DNA of 11,733 nucleotides from DASQJJ01 sp035631115 (GTDB taxonomy: Bacteria > Patescibacteriota > Microgenomatia > Levybacterales > UBA12049). The notes beneath the pieces were generated by a model, which saw only the letters and a list, made by a program, of their open reading frames with translations, had not been told where the DNA came from and did not search any database. The stretch is from the NCBI GenBank assembly GCA_035631115.1, contig DASQJJ010000071.1, positions 1-11,733 on the forward strand, given 5' to 3'. This document shows, piece after piece, positions 11,188 to 11,733 of this stretch. Each line of letters opens with the position of its first letter. Position 1 is the first letter of the stretch. A program made the position numbers and the translations under genes.

Positions 11188-11733
11188 CTGAATAACCCCC
11201 GTTGCTGAAATGCTTGCAACTTTTGTAACTCCATACCCACCAATGGTAATTTTTGGTGTTTGTCCAGAAGTCACGTTGGATGTAAGTGCTCCGGTAATTG
11301 ATGCGAAAAAGAAGTACGTTGCGGTTGTTTTATTTTGAGTGATTGTCACGTTAGGATCTGAAAATTTTTTAGTCGAACATGTTTGGTTGGTTATTCCTGA
11401 GCCATCTGGATTTCCATATACAGCCTGAAGCTCGTAGCTGTTGCTGGCATCGTTACACTGTATCTCATTGCATGAGGCAAACGTACAACACATAACAACC
11501 TGATATCCCTTTAATTCATATCCCTGACCAGTAAATCCATTTGCATAGCAACTTGAGTCCCGAAGTTGAGATAATGCTCGAGATCTTGCTGTATATAATG
11601 AGGTTTTTAGCTCCTTCATGGAATTATCTACTTGCGTAGAGTGACTGTAGCTAACAAACGATGCTATACCAACAGAGGAGAGAATAACCATAACCGAGAA
11701 TACAACCATCAACTCAATAAGAGTGAAGCCAGC
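11185..11733 (-). CDS. Type IV prepilin-like protein (pseudopilin 1), 5' end cut
   Basis: The frame runs to the window edge: the outermost codons read AGFTLIELMVVFSVMVILSS, the prepilin cleavage site and hydrophobic helix. The true start and leader are therefore beyond 11733. The TTG at 11712 is an internal codon. The mature part (SYSHSTQVDNSMKELKTSLYTARSRAL) is typical of GspH/FimT-type minor pilins. Six cysteines follow in the globular domain, including a CC pair (VVMCCTFASC). The C-terminus is Gly/Ser/Thr-rich and ends GVIQ. It is followed after nine bases by pseudopilin 2, in the same operon. Confidence 0.88.
   Translation of the reverse strand, partial: AGFTLIELMVVFSVMVILSSVGIASFVSYSHSTQVDNSMKELKTSLYTARSRALSQLRDSSCYANGFTGQGYELKGYQVVMCCTFASCNEIQCNDASNSYELQAVYGNPDGSGITNQTCSTKKFSDPNVTITQNKTTATYFFFASITGALTSNVTSGQTPKITIGGYGVTKVASISATGVIQ

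Noticed and set aside
1..11733. Alternative genetic code with TGA read as glycine
   Set aside because: TGA ends nusB, rnc, pilN and pseudopilin 2 at the expected lengths, so the standard code applies.

Overview
The window looks like a chromosomal segment from an ultra-small bacterium of the Candidate Phyla Radiation (Patescibacteria), most likely the Microgenomates side. The grounds are AT-rich genes with a standard code (TGA is a real stop in nusB, rnc and pilN), compact divergent housekeeping proteins, a PilM-PilN-PilO plus pseudopilin cluster without outer-membrane partners, apparently leaderless promoters, and many small interspersed repeats between genes. This assignment is inference from style and gene content; no marker phylogeny was run.

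Left part, plus strand (1-3939): tyrosyl-tRNA synthetase, a 35-codon membrane peptide, a repeat-filled spacer, the RecG branch-migration helicase, and an unrecognised 93-residue protein. Middle, plus strand (3994-6618): a translation and RNA-processing cluster of rpmF (L32), nusB, rnc, rpsP (S16), khpA (KH RNA-binding protein) and trmD. Overlaps or touching ends at nusB/rnc and rpsP/khpA suggest co-transcription. Right part, minus strand, read right to left (11733-6644): three type IV prepilin-like proteins (the first cut by the window edge), a PilX-like protein, then pilM, pilN and pilO. This is the inner-membrane assembly platform of a type IV pilus with its minor pilins. The two blocks converge with only 25 bases between them.

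Expression signals fall into two classes. The first gene of each apparent unit (tyrS, recG, the 93-residue ORF, rpmF, the PilX-like gene) has a -10-like hexamer only 6-9 bases before its ATG, so its mRNA would be nearly leaderless. The clearest is TTGACA-17-TATGCT before the PilX-like gene. Internal genes pilN and pilO instead have good Shine-Dalgarno sequences.

The most unusual content is the repeat layer. (1) Two homologous 63-base elements, each nine phased heptanucleotides (NNGTTNN x4, a GCACG centre, NNNAACN x4), sit immediately before rpsP and trmD. (2) Other 7-base-period tracts run across the starts of two prepilin genes. (3) A 19-base hairpin family with changing complementary arms occurs four times, once in-frame inside recG. 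(4) A GC-rich, highly structured insert of about 79 bases lies in-frame in the interdomain linker of trmD. I know of no named family for the heptad elements.
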